The position numbers and the translations under genes are program-made. Positions 50,621 to 62,410 of a stretch of DNA of 64,000 nt are shown here, piece by piece. Below the pieces are notes generated by a model. The model had not been told where the DNA came from, ran no database searches, and was given only the letters and a program-made list of their open reading frames with translations. Every line of letters starts with the position of its first letter. Position 1 is the first letter of the stretch. The stretch comes from Notospermus geniculatus (lineage: Eukaryota > Nemertea > Pilidiophora > Heteronemertea > Lineidae): the NCBI GenBank assembly GCA_002633025.1, contig NMRB01000361.1:352474-416473 (forward strand). The letters run 5' to 3'.

Positions 50621-51271
50621 AAGGTCTACTTTCGATTCGTAGAACTTTTCATATTCCATTCCCTTTGCTTTTATAATGACTTGACGACTTGAAGAGACCG
50701 ACGAAATTCCAGTTCAACAATATTTGTAAGAAAATTGTCCAAAGTACCACTTCAAGTGTCGTTCTGTTTTCACGAAGGATCAGGAACAATCTAGCAACAA
50801 TTTAATTTACTCTCGACACAAAGACGAACCGCATTTGAACTGCTAATAAATCCTTTGATAATCTCCCTTTTGCTCACACTCAACCACACCGACCTTGCCG
50901 ATTTGATCACAAGCGCTGGGAACATCTTGGAAGTTTTGCAGAGCATCGATATTCTGCTTCAAGGTGTAAAGCAGTGTGTTCTGGAACGCATGAAAGATCC
51001 GGTCGGGATGAAAAGTCTGCCTCTGAAAGTGCTCCTCTACGTGAGAGTCAGTTTCTGGCGCAATTGGCTTTCTGTGGGCAACTCCGAGACGTAGAAAACT
51101 GTGGGCGGGGCTTTTTGTCACTGGTCAAGGCGTAAGCCGTAAAAGAAACCAACAATATTGAATACCCATCCATTGAGAGCCAATTCGCAGAAAGCTCTCA
51201 AGTGGAGCAGCGCCTTAGTTCCTTGGACTTTGCTACATACAGAAATACCCTTACGAAAGAAGTCGACAAGA

Positions 51272-51402
51272 CACTATGGCCCATATTTTAGAATGCTCCG
51301 CAACGTAAAGGAGTTCCTCAAGGCTATTGTTCTCAACGGGAGAACAATAGCCTTGAGGAACTCCTTTACGTTGAGGAGCATTCTAAAATACGGGCCCATG
51401 TG
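51272..51402. repeat. Near-perfect 63-bp-arm hairpin with 5-base loop
   Basis: Left arm 51272-51334 and right arm 51340-51402 are almost exact reverse complements, joined by only AACGG. Inner part: CAACGTAAAGGAGTTCCTCA pairing with TGAGGAACTCCTTTACGTTG. Only a few mismatches are seen near the outer ends. Confidence 0.92.
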
Positions 51403-51676
51403 TCCTGCGTTCTCTTTGTCGCTCTGTCAGACGGCGAAAGGAGCAAGCGACGTCTGTTCTCCTTGGGTTGGAGGGTCTGCAAGCAGGAATTCAATACACA
51501 CAGAAGATGTTTTGGTTGTCTTTGCAGATCTCTCGGCACAGATGATTTCGTAGCATCAACGTCACCAAGTCTTGTACAGGGCGAAAAGATCTTCGGACTG
51601 GGACGATGACAGTTGCCGGGATGACGTTACAAAAGATTAGACATCTCGCAGGATTCTAAAGGTGTCCTCCACAGCC

Positions 51677-54600
51677 ATGGGCTTCCCCAGCGGTGGCCAC
51701 GGCCAACAGGCAGCAAGCTACCTGTTAACCACCTTGGTCGCCCTGGGAATCATCGGCAACATCATACTGGCATTATGGCGGAGCTTCCGCGAACACAAGA
51801 TTCTCGTCATGCCCTTGAAACTGGCCAACGTCTTCGGGGATGTCTCGGAGGTGATCACAGGTTTGGCGATGCTGCTGTTGCTCCTGTACCAAGATATCCC
51901 TAATGACGGCTTCTGTAAGGGCGGGGGCTACCTCCTGATGTTCTCGATCCTGATCACGTCCGGGACGTTACTGGTCACCATGGTCGTTCTCTACCTCTGG
52001 CAAGTTGAGTTTATCGTAGAAAGAGGTTCGAAGCGGCGGAGGGGGAACGTCAGAATGTGCACCATCATCACAGCGACGGTGACCTGCGTAGTCTGGTTCA
52101 TCGGCCTCTTCTTCGGGTTCCTACCTCTCATTGCTGCCGATATTGACTCAGAGACGCCATATTTCTACGGCTGTATCCCGCTCAGACTCCCGGGGCAGGA
52201 CAGCTGGGTCTACTCCCTTACCCTCATTCTTCTCGTCTGCTTCACCCTGGTCGCCTGCTTCGGCATCATCATCGCATCGTTCCAGAAAATACAAAAACTC
52301 GAGAAGGAATTCACGGATATTACAATATCTCAATATAGGACGCAAAAGCGGAAATCTCTGATGAAGCGAAGTGTCCGGCTTGCCGCCGTTGACGTCATGA
52401 GGTGGATTATCATTATGTGTGGTGTGATCGTCGCTTTCACCGGCGGCGCCTCCATGGACAGGATTACCCTCAAATGGACCTTAGGCTATATCCTAGGGGG
52501 AGGGATAGCCATACACGCCTTGTTACCTCTCATCATATACTTAAGGAATACACCCAATAAGAACTGTTTATCAAATAAAGACATGGATGTCATCTTCCAA
52601 GACGGTTTCGATATTCCGGAATGTTTTCAGGACGCCAAAGTGATACCGAGTTGGAACAGCAAGGTGAGTTACGAATAAAGGCGCTGCTCCAGGTGAGAGT
52701 TTGGGCAACTCAACCAAAAGCGTATGGGAGTTGTTGGTGTGTCGTTGGTCTCAGCGTTAAGCTGTGAGGAACCGACAATGGTGAATTGCCCATTGAGAGC
52801 CAACTCGCACGAGAAAACTCTCAGGTGGAGCAGCGCCTTCACGTCTTAAGGCCCGTTTCCACTTGAGCGTTTTACGCCGCGTTTTGACGCTTCGCCTATT
52901 GTTTGGAAGCAGAGCGGCGGAAAATAACAAAAGATTTGACGCATCACGCGGCGTAAAACGCTCTAGTGGAAACGGGCCTTAAAGGCGCTGCTCCACTTGA
53001 CAGTTTTCTCGCAGAAGTTGGCTCACAATCGGGCAACTCAACTGCAAGCAGTTGTTTGTGTCATTGGTCTCAGCTTATAAGCCCTAAGGAAACAAACAAT
53101 GGTGAATTGGCCATTGTGAGCCAACTTCTGCGGAAAACTGTCAAGTGGAGCAGCGCCCTTACTCCTCACAAGGGCCAATATCCACAACCTTCGTAAGTAA
53201 GCCGGATGGTTCTTTATTCGTGTTTTGACATCCAGACTTCGCTAACCAGAAGATTGTATACTTTTTGTACCTTTCAGTCAGGGATCTTGAATCTGCTCGC
53301 CTCCTGGTACCACGACCGTCGCCACCTGGACGGTGTCATGAAGGTCTTCCCTCTGCACCAGAAGAAAAAATGGTCCAACGAATTCAAGGCTGCCATAAAA
53401 CTATCCAACGAGACGCACGGCAATGTGGCCAACTACCTCTGGGCGTCTAGGGAGAACCGACATGACGAGATGCTGAGTTTGATTACGGGCATGATGTTCG
53501 GAAAATCTAGTCGGTGAGTATAGACCGAGCAAAACACTACGATGAGGAACTCGATAATAGAGTTACTGATGCAAACCAAAGGTACCGATTGAGCAAAAAA
53601 GGGCGCTACGATCATAAAGATGGGTTTACATTTCGAAAGAGTGACATCCTCCTACAGAAGGGATTTGCGGGTCTCAGCCCTCTTCAAACACTCGCATACA
53701 AAATTTGTGTGAGAAAACCCCTGTTGAAAGAAGATGATTGAGGGATAGACGTCGGTCTCGACTTCAGCGTTTTCATCCGACATCGGTCGCCGTCAGCGAC
53801 CGATGTCGGATGACGACGACGCGCGACTGAAGTAGGAGGAGGAGCTTGTTTTGTGAAGTGCGTTTTGATAACTGTAGGCAGGTTTTGACTATAATTCTGC
53901 GATGAAAGATTGGTTCGCGGGGTTTTGGGGTATAGCTAGGACCAACGCACGCACTGTGAACTGTCACTGACTGGCGGGCGTCTTCAGATACTGGCTACGG
54001 TAACAAACCTGTTTGCCGGCAAGATGCACGGTTCAAACAACCTTGTACTTTTGAGAGACATGATTGTGAAGGAGGCGGCCAAGGTTCACCTGCAAACCAG
54101 CCCGAGGTCTACTCTCCCATCCACATCCGCAACCACATTGTGACAATCTCAGCACCACAATGCCTCCTCTCCAAAAATAGGGAGGTTTTAGAAGATTGAG
54201 ATAGTCAAGTGTTCCAACTTTGTTCACTTCAGGGGGTTAGAATACCTCAATGGCACTGACAGGGACACAAAACGTCTGTTTGGAATTTTATAGAAATTTC
54301 TCCTGTGACGGAACCGTGGCGTGTAATCATGCCTTCAGTTGATGTGCATCGCATGATGTAAGGGATATCGCACCAAATGCAGCCACTCTCACAAAAGGAT
54401 TCTGGAATGTTACATCCTATTGAGTCGAAAATAGATGACAATGGAATAAAGAGGAATGGCTTGTAAAGTTAGTTGGGTGAACGATTTGACAGCAAAGATT
54501 GTTGGAGGGCAATTTGTTCTCCAGCCGGAAGATACACGCAAGTGTTTTAGGCTCGTTTCTCTTCGTGGTAGACAGATTCCTCCCAAAGCATTTTGCAGCT

Positions 54601-57600
54601 TTGGGCTGATGGCGGGCTCTTTGTAGGCCTACAGGATCAGGGAAACCAACGCGAGCCCATCACATCCGAAATATTCTGTCACATCATTACTCTGCCGAGG
54701 CATGTAAAGGGCACCTCCCATTGTATCGCGGTCTAAAAGGGTCAGCAAATTGAGCCGAAGATTCACAAATTGCTGGTCCAGCTACATTGAGATTTGTGTT
54801 TGACATGACCGTAGGTTTTGGATGCAGTCTCAATGTATATTGTCGTGACATTGTCATGGAATGCGAGGCAAGGGTTTTGTAGCTGGCATGGGCCATAGGT
54901 CGAAAAGCGGGTAAGGGTCAGAAGGTCCAGCATGTATTTCATGAAGGTTTATTTCTTCAGTGTGCTTTGTCATCATTATCATGGAATTTGCTAAAAGGGT
55001 TTTGGACCTCTTTCTTTTCGATAAGTTATGGATCGGAAAGAGAATAGAGGGTCAGAAGGTGTACAACATCTCAATGAAGGACACCTTTCATTTGTTGAAG
55101 AATGACCGGTCTTCTCTTGTTGGCAAACCTTTTGTCGGAACACTTTGGCAATACTGATTTACCGGTACTATAATGTAAAGTATGTCGAGAACGTTCCAAG
55201 TGTCGTCAAGACTATCACACAACAGGACAAAGTTGGCAACAAAAGACTCTCCGAGCCCTATCTCACTATGAAAACACTCGAAAAATTGAAAATTTACAAC
55301 GAATTAAACAGTATGTCAGTCAGTACACATGGCACAATCATCCGGAAGACAGTGCTATAGCTCCATGGTTTATCAGAGTGTCTTAAAGGCCTGCACTCGG
55401 CACAGACTGTAAATTGAGAAGCGTCTCAATATTTACTGAAAGTCGTAGAGCGTGAATTTTCAATTTTACTTCCGCAAATACATAAATGAACGAAACGTGT
55501 TTTCCGCAAGAAAGAAAACCTGACCAAGAGATCTGGTTACCGAATCCATTAACCTGGCAGTGCTGCCACCTCTAGATTGGCGACGTCTCTCGCAGTCCAC
55601 TGTAGACTGGTACCCGGTCTGTAAATATAAGCCCAAGCCCCCTAGCGGAGGATCGGGTACCAATCTAAGTCCACTGTACGTCCGTATCTTGCGATCGGCC
55701 CAACAACCTATCGCCAACATACTGGGTGTAACTTTCGTACTTGTCCCGTCTGCCAGTGTCCCCTACAATACATCTGGTTCTCACCAGTCTATCTGGCCTG
55801 ACGGCCATCTAGCCTGGTTCGAATCCACCACATTTCCCGTTTCTAAGGGGTGAGAGCCTCAGCCAATCATCGGGGCGCGAAGGAAAATCGACGTGCCAAT
55901 CAAAATCCGTGTTACAAATGCGAGCGTGAAGAGCAAAGAAAGTGTCCAACGGTGATTTGTTTCGCGAGTTCTGATTGGCTCGGAGGCGGGGTCAAGTAGG
56001 GGTCAGGCTCATTAATAATTTATGCATTAACGGAAAAGATGACATGATTCGGACAAGGCTAAAGACGGAGTTGATACGGAGTCGATAGCCTTGTTTGGAC
56101 AAGATGCTACAATATAGACTACTGACGGAATAAACCGCAAACTGACAAAAGGGGACACACACAGACGTGTCCATCTGTCTTCAAACAGTTCGGGGGACGC
56201 TGAGTGAGGAACACTAAGAGATGTTACACCGGCGTTTGGCATCCTGGCATTAATCAGCTGACGGACTACAACCTACGAAGGTGCAAATGGGTCACGAAGC
56301 AGCAATTCTCAGACGATGAAGATCAAGCCGTGTCCGTTGATTTCCATCCTGAGAATCTCAGGTCATTTACGGTCGTACCCTTCCTTAATAAAACAGGTGC
56401 GAGGAGGGGAGTGGTTGTGAAGACCCTGGATGCGAGGATGCTGTCGATCGTTGATTTCATCTCGGATCTCATTCTTGTACATTTCAGCGTTATCTGCCGA
56501 TCCCACTGCGAGCTCGGAAGCCTTCGACGTCTCCTTATCGACGATATTCAACAGTTGACGGAGGGAAGTCTTCACAGTATCAGCCTGGATGTTGCCCACG
56601 GCTTGGCACATCTTAAAAGTCTTGGACTCCTTCATAACAAGCTGTCGGCTCATTGTATTTATATCACAGGATCATTTCAGGTTGGTAAACTGACAGATTT
56701 CAACGAGTGGCGGTCATTCTTCTCTCTGGGGAGATGGAGTCTGTATTGGGAGAAGGCAGCGTTCTGTCCTTTACATTGAGCATAAGCCTGTCGCACACTG
56801 GAGCTATCTGCTAAACAAAACGTCATTCGAGACCGTTTGCTCAGCAGACAGCTCACCGAAAAATAAGCGCACACGCGAGCTTTCTGCTCACCGAAATTAC
56901 GCGCACACGCGAGCTATCTGCTGAGCAAAAAGTCTCTGCTCAGCAGATAGCTCCAGTGTGCGGCAGGCTTTATGTCTACTACTACATGTACTACGTAGTA
57001 TTCATACTTCACAGATCTTACTTGAATAGGACCAGGAACTTCATGTCTTCCTCGAATGTAAAAACGCTTCAAATTTCTTTTGAAAATATGACACTTCTTA
57101 TGTTTGCACGTTTAACTGTGGGTCGACCATGTCAAGTAGTGTACTACCGATTTTTAAGTGGAAATTTTTCCACTGTAGAAAAAACAAATTAACACGGATT
57201 TCAGTAGGTTTTCAAGAGGAGTCCTTTTCTATATGGGTCCACTTCAAAATTTTTGCACAGAATTGTTCCTCCTCAAGATCAGGTTGTCGTACTTGTTGTA
57301 GAAGCTGAATAAATGGTAAAATTGGGGACAACATGTGTGAAAAACGAGGCCATAAGTTCAAAAGAATGTCCTTCAATCGTCTGACCTCCACGGTGGACCT
57401 TTTCTACATTTCTGAGAGTCGGGGGTCTTCGAAGGACGCCGATTTTCGCGTTTGTGCCACAGGAATGCGACAAGGTCTACATTTCCGTGTGGGTTGAAAT
57501 TCCTTTGGCAGTTAAAAAATATCACCCATTAGACCCAAGGTTTACCCAAATCCTGTTAAATAGACTCTTTATTGCCAAACAGCAAATATTTTTAATCAAA

Positions 57601-60600
57601 ATTAGTCAGAATGACGTACTTGGCTTGGTTTCTGATTTGTGTACTCAAGGCCTCAAAGAGATTAAGTCAAGTGACTGCTAAAAAGGAGATTATTGCACTA
57701 TTCAAGAAGCTGATTCTTTTAGTTGCTAATGTAATACATTTTAATGCTGCGTACTTGAGTGACGTGGTAAACTTTTCGGCTTCGGTTCTAAGACGTCCTT
57801 GCCTTGGGCTCAGGAAATCTTGAAATGGGTTTTGAATGCAGGTACATGGAATGGGAAATATTAGTCACATCTTCACGAATTTTCTTTCCAGAATATGCTA
57901 ATAACCGGCGTCATTGCTGATTTCGAAGACTCCCACGATGTGCTCCCCGCAAAAATGAAGATCAAACCCCGCCGTGATGCGACGGATGACGAGCTTGCCG
58001 AAGTCTTCACCCTGTCGCAACTTACCACCGTCGACAAGAATTTCTTCGCACCAGATATTCGATCTTTCGCGTTGGTGCTCCTCGAGATGGTGATGTCCCT
58101 GTACTACTTTCGGATGCGGCCGGGGAAGAGGGACGCTGTAGGGATGTCAAGACACTCAATGACAAACTCAGTCTCCCCAACATACCAGGGGAGCACGGCT
58201 TCTTTAAAGGCAAACCCCGAGATGGGGAATATGTTTGAAAAGAAACCGCTTGTTGTAAGAATACCGCTTGAAAAAAGCGACGACATTTTCGATGAGAAAA
58301 ACAAGATATTGGACGACATGGACGAAGACTATTTTTGTGATGAAAACATTCGAAGGAGTTGCAAGAATCTTCAGAAGCATCTTGGCTTAGATCCTGACAA
58401 ACAAGAAGCTTTTGAAAACGAGTTGAATATGTCCCGAGAGGCCACAACGGGCCTAGGATCGAAGTTCGTCCCGTTGAAGTTAGATTACAAGGATTTTGCT
58501 CCGAAGCCCGGCGCGAGGGACCGGTCGATTGGGGCGTATTCTAGGCATGGTATCAAGGAGGAAAAGGAGGAGGACGTTGTGAAAGAGACTTGGGATGACA
58601 CGCTGCATCGCATGAATGATATATTTTCACCCAGGGTGACCTCCGCGGTTGAATTCTACAGTCACAATGTGACGCCAGTCGAGGAGGTGACACTTAAGGC
58701 GCGGGACGAACCGAAGACGAAACTTGGAGACGAATCGGTTTACGTGGAGTATTCTCCTAATGTTTCAGACTTTGAGGACGATTCTAAAGTACCATCGCGG
58801 AGTCTCCGAGTTGAGATCCCTGCGAGTAAACCCACGCCGACATTTGATCGGTCTTCTCGATTGCAAACGGTTGTGAATCTCGAGGAAGACATAGACGGGG
58901 AGACAGACTATGCCATTGTCCCTTACGATGCTGATGAAGAACCTCCGCTCGGCGTCTCCGTCCCGATCGAATTCACTAGCACCGCAGACGGAGAGTCATT
59001 AGCGGGGGATAACATCCGTAGCCATGGTTGTCAAAGTCGGCTGGAGTACGTCCGAACCGGTCACAGCAGCAGAGCTGATCGTCTGAGCGCCAAGTCTTCG
59101 TCTATTGCGGAGGATTCGAAAAGTATCCGCAGTCATGGTTGCGAGAGTGGCTTGGAATTCGTACACCCGGGTCTAAGCGCAAGATCTGACCGGTCTAGTG
59201 CTAGTTTGGCCGGTTCTGCAGGCCGAAATGACCAGTGCAGTGTGAGGTCAGGCCAAGATAGCTCATCCGACAGGACTAGCGTTCGATCTGAAGGTAGTGA
59301 GGGCCGTCTTGGCCATTATGACAGATTCGAAGGAAGCTGCCGTGGAAACTATGACGATGGAGTCCAAATGACTCGGGAGATCAGCAGGAATACGAGTAGT
59401 CTGTATGACAGGTCTAGCAGCGCAGGCAGCAAGGATGACGTAGAAAGCCGTCTTGCGTTTGATACATATCCAGCGGAGAGTAGACTTGCACAGAACGATG
59501 ACGAGGAGTCATTGAACAGCAGCCGGAGTCAGGACAGCGATGACGACGCTGATCTTGACGACAGGCCGTACCAGTTCACGACTGTTTCGAAAATGCAGGT
59601 CGACATTGACGGCGCCGATGCCGATGGACATCCATGCACACCTAATCCGCCGAGATCAGATACGGTTTGCGAGATATCCGTAGATACTGACGAGCCGGAC
59701 ACCACCACTTCAGATGGCGAAAGACAATCTAGCGCTGTCAGAACGGCTTGGAGTGGAAAGACAAGGCAGCCCACTGAAAAAGCTGACCATAACTGCATTG
59801 CTAAACAAAAGAATGCCGCGTATTCGAAGGGAATGAAAGACAGGAACACCAGCCTCAGGAGAAGTTTACGCGATCGCTTAATCCCGCAGAAAATGCGTTT
59901 TCAGAAAAATAAAATTCACAATATCAAATTTGCAAACGGTCCAACCGCATCTTATGCAAAGCAGCGAGCGAATAGGCCCGAAAATCGGAAAAGTGGACTG
60001 AACGCGTCAAGTAATGTCGGGGCTACTGTTGACGGTGACAAACACGCGACTGGAAGTGAAACGGATACCCAGCTATCCACTGCCCCTCATCCGAATGGCG
60101 CTCTTGTCCTATCTTGTATACCAGAACCAATACCGCTCAGTGAACCTGCGAAAAATATAACTGTTTTGGGGCCCTGTCCTGACTTAGTAAAAGATGTTTC
60201 CAAAAACGAGGACTCCAGCGACATCTCTTCTCTCGAGAGTCCAAACTCCTCTTCCGTCGCTTTGCTTACACCTAATGCACGAATTCATGGTGAGCATTTA
60301 AATCCTGCATTCCTTAGTGAAGACAGTGGCATAGAGTCTAGTTACTATGACGATCACGGGACAGGGAGAATCTCGCGAGAGCGGAAGCGGACGGGGAACT
60401 GTGAGGCTGTCGCGGAGGAATACAGCTTAGATGACGACATCCCGGCATCCTTTTCCTCTCAGAGCGACAGCGGGAAGGGTGAGACTGATTCTCAGGAGGT
60501 GAATGTTGGGGACGAGGTGTCAACAGCAGACGATAATCAGAAACATTTGCAGCGCTATTTTGATAACAACAAATTCTTACTCAAGCAGACGACACCTCTG

Positions 60601-61620
60601 ATAGCCATACCGAAATCAAAACCGACAAAAACAGAAACTATCTCTTTCAAAACATTCGAGTTGGAGAAAACAATACCTTATCCTTCGTCCAATGATGTTG
60701 GGGCTGTGCCAAATTCGAATTCCGAGTCCCAATCGTCGAAACTTGGCGAGGGGCGGTTCAACGACGATGACGCCATCTATCAATCGGTTGGTGTGTCACT
60801 GGACACTTGCGGTGACGGATTGGTCATGTTGGCGAAGCCGGACATACGAACACGACAAAAATCTCCACCGGTCAAAGATCCTCCCATCCAAAATAAAACT
60901 AGCCCGACCCAAATTGGCGGGGATAATGATGTGCTAATATTGTGGGACTCGGAGCAAGTCCGGGCTCCGAGTGTTGGAGAGACGAGTCACGCGACAAATT
61001 CGGCGACAACCACCGCAGCCGTAGCAGACTCAACGCTCCAATCCGTCCGACCAAAAACTAACACCACGGTTATAAAACCAAAACCGAGTTCAAAATTCCA
61101 ACCAATTCTTACAAAAAGTGACATTAACCTGGAAAGTTCTCGACCAAAAAATGTTGAGGACGATCTAGTTGTATGCGATTTGGAGCAAACTGACTTGACT
61201 ATGAACGAAACGCCCGTTCCGTCACCCGCGAGTTTACCCGCAACTTTCAGGAAGCCACGAAGTGGTACGTCACGTGATGATCTCAGCCCGTTGATAAGTG
61301 TGACGTCATCAAGGGCAGACGTGCCGAGTCGAAATTCTGCGCTGTCTCGGATAAATAACGGCAGCTCTATGGCTCACTGGAGCCGACCAAATTCCTCCAT
61401 CTATACAGACGAATTTCAGGAAAGACTGACGAAAGTGGCTGAGATGACGAATCACGTGAACTATGGCATTGGAAGCCACCAAATTTGTTACTGCAAGGAT
61501 CTCGCTACTGTTTTTGATCTGGTGGACTTCGACGCCTTCATCACCGGCGACGAATCGAAGTCGGAGGCGATCATGGACAAGATGTTTCGTTCGGGAAAGA
61601 TCGGAGTCATAGGAAATCTG
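51677..61620 (+). CDS. Seven-transmembrane receptor fused to a pseudokinase (partial, 3' exons beyond window)
   Basis: Predicted membrane receptor with an intracellular kinase-like domain. Core exons: 51677-52663, 53278-53513, 56488-56680, 57892-61620 and onward; phases match (0, 2, 0). ATG 51677 has strong context (ACAGCCATGG). Residues 1-13 are outside; TM1 14-35, TM2 44-71, TM3 82-110, TM4 127-153, TM5 176-201, TM6 237-257, TM7 266-289. Cys80 and Cys166 sit where class A receptors have the TM3-ECL2 disulfide; DRY and CWxP are absent and TM7 ends LLPLIIY. The kinase-like part has a beta3-like GVMKVF (Lys351), YCE-like SHCELGSLRRLL, ISLDVAHGLAHLKSLG, then LLHNKLSAHC instead of HRDLKxxN and ADFED instead of ADFG, then PDIRSFALVLLEM (helix F). 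So it is probably inactive. After about residue 550 the chain is Ser/Asp-rich and disordered to about 1635, then a compact segment (EFQERLTKVAEM...GSHQICYCKD). A donor GTGAGT at 61621 shows it continues. The fusion is inferred from phase and spacing only. Confidence 0.72.
52677..52839. mobile_element. MITE, GCGCTGCTCC family, copy 1
   Basis: 163 bp with terminal inverted repeats AAAGGCGCTGCTCCAGGTGAGAGTTT and AAACTCTCAGGTGGAGCAGCGCCTT. It starts 13 bp after the donor of 7TM exon 1. Fragments of the family occur at 9985, 42115, about 51165-51220 and 61733-61830. Confidence 0.88.
52848..52980. mobile_element. MITE with AAGGCCCGTTTCCACT ends
   Basis: 133 bp, arms AAGGCCCGTTTCCACTTGAG...TTTTACGCCGCG and CGCGGCGTAAAACG...CTCTAGTGGAAACGGGCCTT. 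A different family from its two neighbours. Confidence 0.88.
52981..53160. mobile_element. MITE, GCGCTGCTCC family, copy 2
   Basis: 180 bp, arms AAAGGCGCTGCTCCACTTGA...CAGTTTTC and GAAAACTG...TCAAGTGGAGCAGCGCCCTT. It directly abuts the preceding element and lies about 120 bp before 7TM exon 2. Confidence 0.88.
53724..55060. repeat. Long dispersed repeat, copy A (intron 2 of the 7TM-kinase gene)
   Basis: Matches 62411-64000 in the same orientation at high identity for more than 1.2 kb. Near the left end is a perfect hairpin, CCGACATCGGTCGC / GCGACCGATGTCGG around 5 bases. No coding potential recognised and no terminal repeats found; the right edge of copy B is outside the window. Confidence 0.85.
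55529..55849 (+). CDS. Candidate cassette exon of the 7TM-kinase gene (107 codons)
   Basis: Open frame bounded by a possible acceptor (GACCAAG) and a good donor (AAGGG|GTGAGAG form, intron starting 55850). Length 321 nt, and its phase fits between exon 53278-53513 and exon 56488-56680 (enters with 1 nt completing a codon, leaves 2 nt). It would insert between the beta3/alphaC part and SHCELGSL of the kinase domain; it contains PIANILGVTFVLV, reminiscent of the H-x-N-I-x-x-L-x-G-V strand of kinases. The acceptor lacks a strong pyrimidine tract, so usage is uncertain. Confidence 0.4.
56785..56970. mobile_element. Hairpin MITE in intron 3 of the 7TM-kinase gene
   Basis: Ends GCCTGTCGCACACTGGAGCTATCTGCT and AGCAGATAGCTCCAGTGTGCGGCAGGC are inverted copies; CTGCTCAGCAGA-type words recur inside. 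Non-coding. Confidence 0.85.
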
Positions 61621-61732
61621 GTGAGTAGCCTTCGTCATGTCCTTGTGATAATGATGAAGGGAGAAAGTGCAAGAACGTCAGCAGACGCTCATACATGTAG
61701 TTCTTGTAATCCCCGGATAGGGAACGAGCTGT

Positions 61733-61832
61733 TAAAGGCACTGCTCCACTTGAGAGTTTTCTCGTGCGAGTTGTCTCTCAATGGGCAATTCACCTTTCTG
61801 TTTCCTTACGATGCAATGACCCGAATTTATCT
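61733..61832. mobile_element. Half of a GCGCTGCTCC-family MITE
   Basis: TAAAGGCACTGCTCCACTTGAGAGTTTTCTCG... to TTACGATGCAATGACC matches the left half of 52981-53160. It explains the extra residues read in frame after the exon donor at 61621. Confidence 0.7.
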
Positions 61833-61836
61833 TTGA

Positions 61837-62410
61837 CTTAAAGCCCCACTGTATTGAATCTAAAAAACGCAAATCATCGCCGCGATTCTTGACGTCAGTG
61901 CACCGACGTCACGACGGAGCGTAGTGTAAAATGTACTGCGCTCCATCTGAATACATTAGAGCTCTCCCTTTCGTTTTTTCTAATGTGTGCTGAAAACTAG
62001 GCCTTGATTATGTTGCAAAAACGGCAAATTTGTTGATTTTGGGCAAAATATGACAAATATGCCATTTCTACAACACAGCGACAACATATAATGTTCAAAT
62101 CAAGCCTATCTGACTCAGAGGTGCCATATTTCTATCCATTGGTAATACATTTATAGGGTCTAAAATGGACGAGGAAAAAGTTAGCAGTACATGCACACTT
62201 GAATTTGTAATAGAAGTCCGTAAACATTGTAATAGGAGTTGATGAAGGATCTCAAATAAATACCAATTTTGGGCACTTCGGGTGGTCGGATTTGAAGGGA
62301 CTTTTTATGTGATGTTTGGAGGGGTATACTAAACCATATAAAGCAAAAAGAAATTCTGTTGCAATTTGTTCTCGGTTCCCCCCAATTTTCGATAAATATC
62401 CTGGGCTATG
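61837..62410. other. Intronic or intergenic, nothing recognised
   Basis: Short unique stretch following the 61621 donor. I see no acceptor that clearly continues the 7TM-kinase frame. Confidence 0.4.

Larger units (their letters stand above)
44317..51676. other. Intergenic region, no supported gene
   Basis: About 7.3 kb between the 7B2 start and the 7TM-kinase gene start. Open frames (for example 47149-47556, 135 aa; 49421-49687, 88 aa) have no family resemblance, splice support or compositional bias that I can see. The right part contains two striking hairpins (50490-50620, 51272-51402). Promoters of 7B2 and of the 7TM-kinase gene should lie at the two ends. Confidence 0.5.
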
